NCBI GenBank assembly: GCA_947598455.1
Contig: CANQFI010000024.1
Location: 1 to 17,297 of the forward strand
Source: an uncultured Bacilli bacterium
Lineage (GTDB): Bacteria; Bacillota_I; Bacilli_A; RF39; UBA660
Direction of reading: 5' to 3'
DNA length: 17,297 nt
Part shown: positions 15,154 through 17,297 of the stretch, piece after piece
Layout of the letters: the number at the start of each line of letters is the position of its first letter
Position numbering within the stretch: position 1 is the first letter of the stretch
Made by a program: the position numbers and the translations under genes
The notes under the pieces: model-generated
Told to the model about the DNA's origin: nothing
The model's input: the letters and a program-made list of their open reading frames with translations, nothing else
The model's database searches: none

Positions 15154-16025
15154 GGACTTACTTGTAAATCAGCAACAAATTTTTTATGATATATTTTTTC
15201 AAGACGAATTAAATCTTGATGGTAAAAAGTGAATCTTTCTGTAATACGATTTTTAATATTAGGAATTCTTGATTCTTCTTCATATATACTTAACATTTCT
15301 AATTCAGGATCAATTAATAAAATAAATAAACAGAATTGTTCTTGTATTCCAGCAATTCCTAATAGCTTACTTTGGTATAAAATATTATATAATGCTGTAT
15401 ATAATTTAGTTTGAAAATCATCGTAAATATTTTCATCTAACCATTTGGTAGCTATTTGTGAAAGTGTAGTAAATCGTTCTTCGGAAATAAGATCGAAGTT
15501 AGTAATAAGTTTGGAACGATTAGTAAGATTTGGTAAAATATTTTTTTTAACCCCTTTGATTAAAATTTTATTTTTAAAAAATTGTTTAAAAAATATCTCT
15601 TCATATTTTAATAATAAATTATCAGTTAAACCAACATATTTTAATAGATTATCTTTAAGAGTATTTAAATAATTAGTATTATTCTCTGAATTAGTTATAG
15701 TAGATTTAGGATTATTAGGTGTGGCTAGAAAAATCTTATACATTAGCAAATCAGGATCTAAGGCATATATAACAAAAATGATTTGTCTATCAAAGTTGTA
15801 ATAATCAGGATTATTTTGGTAGGTATTTACCTTTCGCAAAACTTTTTCATATAGAAAAACTTTAGTAAGTGAAGAATTGGTTGTTGAAAAATTTGAAGTA
15901 AAATCCTGAGCTGCTTTTTTTAAAGTATTTAGGTCTTCTTCAGTAATATTAGTAAAATTTTGAAATGTATTTTGTTTTTCAAAGAATTTTTTTCTTAAGA
16001 AAAACATATCGTTATTTGAATACAT
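15141..16025 (-). CDS. Uncharacterised helical protein with an internal duplication
   Basis: I do not recognise this 294-residue protein. It is predicted all-helical, without a signal peptide or membrane segment. Two halves align loosely: residues about 29-150 (EEDLNTLKKAAQ ... DRQIIFVIYALDPDLLMYKI ... LLLKYEEIFFKQF) and about 182-284 (EERFTTLSQIAT ... IQEQFCLFILLIDPELEMLSI ... DLIRLEKIYHKKF). Each half has an IDP/LDP motif after a hydrophobic helix and ends in an aromatic-lysine helix. This suggests two copies of a small helical domain. The start is the ATG at 16023-16025, with a strong GAAGGGGG site. It is first in a two-gene minus-strand unit with the SAM-fold protein, whose start it overlaps, so a joint function (for example scaffold or substrate binding) is plausible but unproven. 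Confidence 0.78.
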   Translation of the reverse strand: MYSNNDMFFLRKKFFEKQNTFQNFTNITEEDLNTLKKAAQDFTSNFSTTNSSLTKVFLYEKVLRKVNTYQNNPDYYNFDRQIIFVIYALDPDLLMYKIFLATPNNPKSTITNSENNTNYLNTLKDNLLKYVGLTDNLLLKYEEIFFKQFFKNKILIKGVKKNILPNLTNRSKLITNFDLISEERFTTLSQIATKWLDENIYDDFQTKLYTALYNILYQSKLLGIAGIQEQFCLFILLIDPELEMLSIYEEESRIPNIKNRITERFTFYHQDLIRLEKIYHKKFVADLQVSPWLF

Positions 16026-16055
16026 ATTTTTTCCCCCTTCATAAAACTTTTTTTT

Positions 16056-16074
16056 ATTATACTGATTTATTATT

Positions 16075-16083
<9 letters not shown>
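16056..16083 (-). promoter_or_regulatory. Promoter of the minus-strand two-gene unit
   Basis: On the minus strand: TTGCAA (16078-16083), a 16-base spacer, TATAAT (16056-16061), then GAAGGGGG (16033-16040) and the ATG at 16025. This is the best sigma-A-like promoter in the window. TTGCAA is its own reverse complement and sits beside the tgt promoter on the other strand. Confidence 0.75.

Positions 16084-17297
<1,214 letters not shown>

Noticed and set aside
15229..15414. 61-residue plus-strand ORF
   Set aside because: It is antisense to the duplicated helical protein gene, with low-complexity composition and no start signal.
15445..15672. 75-residue plus-strand ORF
   Set aside because: It is antisense to the same gene, with no ribosome site. 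The minus-strand frame shows an internal duplication and a strong promoter, so it is the real gene.

Overview
The window is very AT-rich, tightly packed bacterial DNA. Codons end mostly in A/T, Shine-Dalgarno sites are purine-rich, TTG/GTG/ATG starts occur, and the protein set (UvrC, QueA, Tgt, low-molecular-weight tyrosine phosphatase, YigZ/IMPACT protein, RnfC/RnfD-like proteins) points to a low-GC Firmicute (Bacillota), probably an uncultured Bacilli or Erysipelotrichia/RF39-like lineage. TGA is a normal stop: it ends the giant gene, queA and the 364-residue gene, and Trp is TGG. This is therefore not the Mycoplasma code.

Layout. Positions 1-60 are the tail of an upstream gene with its terminator. 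A small FMN nitroreductase gene (146-670, +) converges on a single-domain YigZ/IMPACT gene (683-1036, -) at a shared terminator. Divergent from the latter is a 2251-residue giant gene (1128-7883, +). It overlaps a 70-residue charged ORF by ATGA (7880-8092), which ends in a strong terminator. Next are a small four-TM protein (8145-8582) and an operon of tyrosine phosphatase, uvrC, an RnfC-like iron-sulfur protein and an RnfD-like membrane protein (8655-12924). queA (12995-14044, +) converges on a minus-strand pair: a methyltransferase-fold protein (14059-15153) and an unrecognised duplicated helical protein (15141-16025). tgt (16125-17285, +) is transcribed divergently from that pair.

How the genes relate. 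QueA and Tgt are both queuosine tRNA-modification enzymes, but here a two-gene inverted cassette separates them. UvrC is nucleotide-excision repair. The RnfC/RnfD-like pair looks like a reduced relative of an ion-pumping electron-transport complex. None of its other subunits is present, and the flavin-attachment Thr motif is not visible in the RnfD-like protein.

The best candidate for an undescribed system is the giant protein with its coupled 70-residue partner. It has about 1650 residues of degenerate helical repeats, then a region with an R...STS...E pattern like ADP-ribosyltransferases and a Cys/His cluster, then a C-terminal HipA/PI4K-type kinase-like domain with its catalytic residues present. 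These domain calls rest on motif reading only; no database search was possible.
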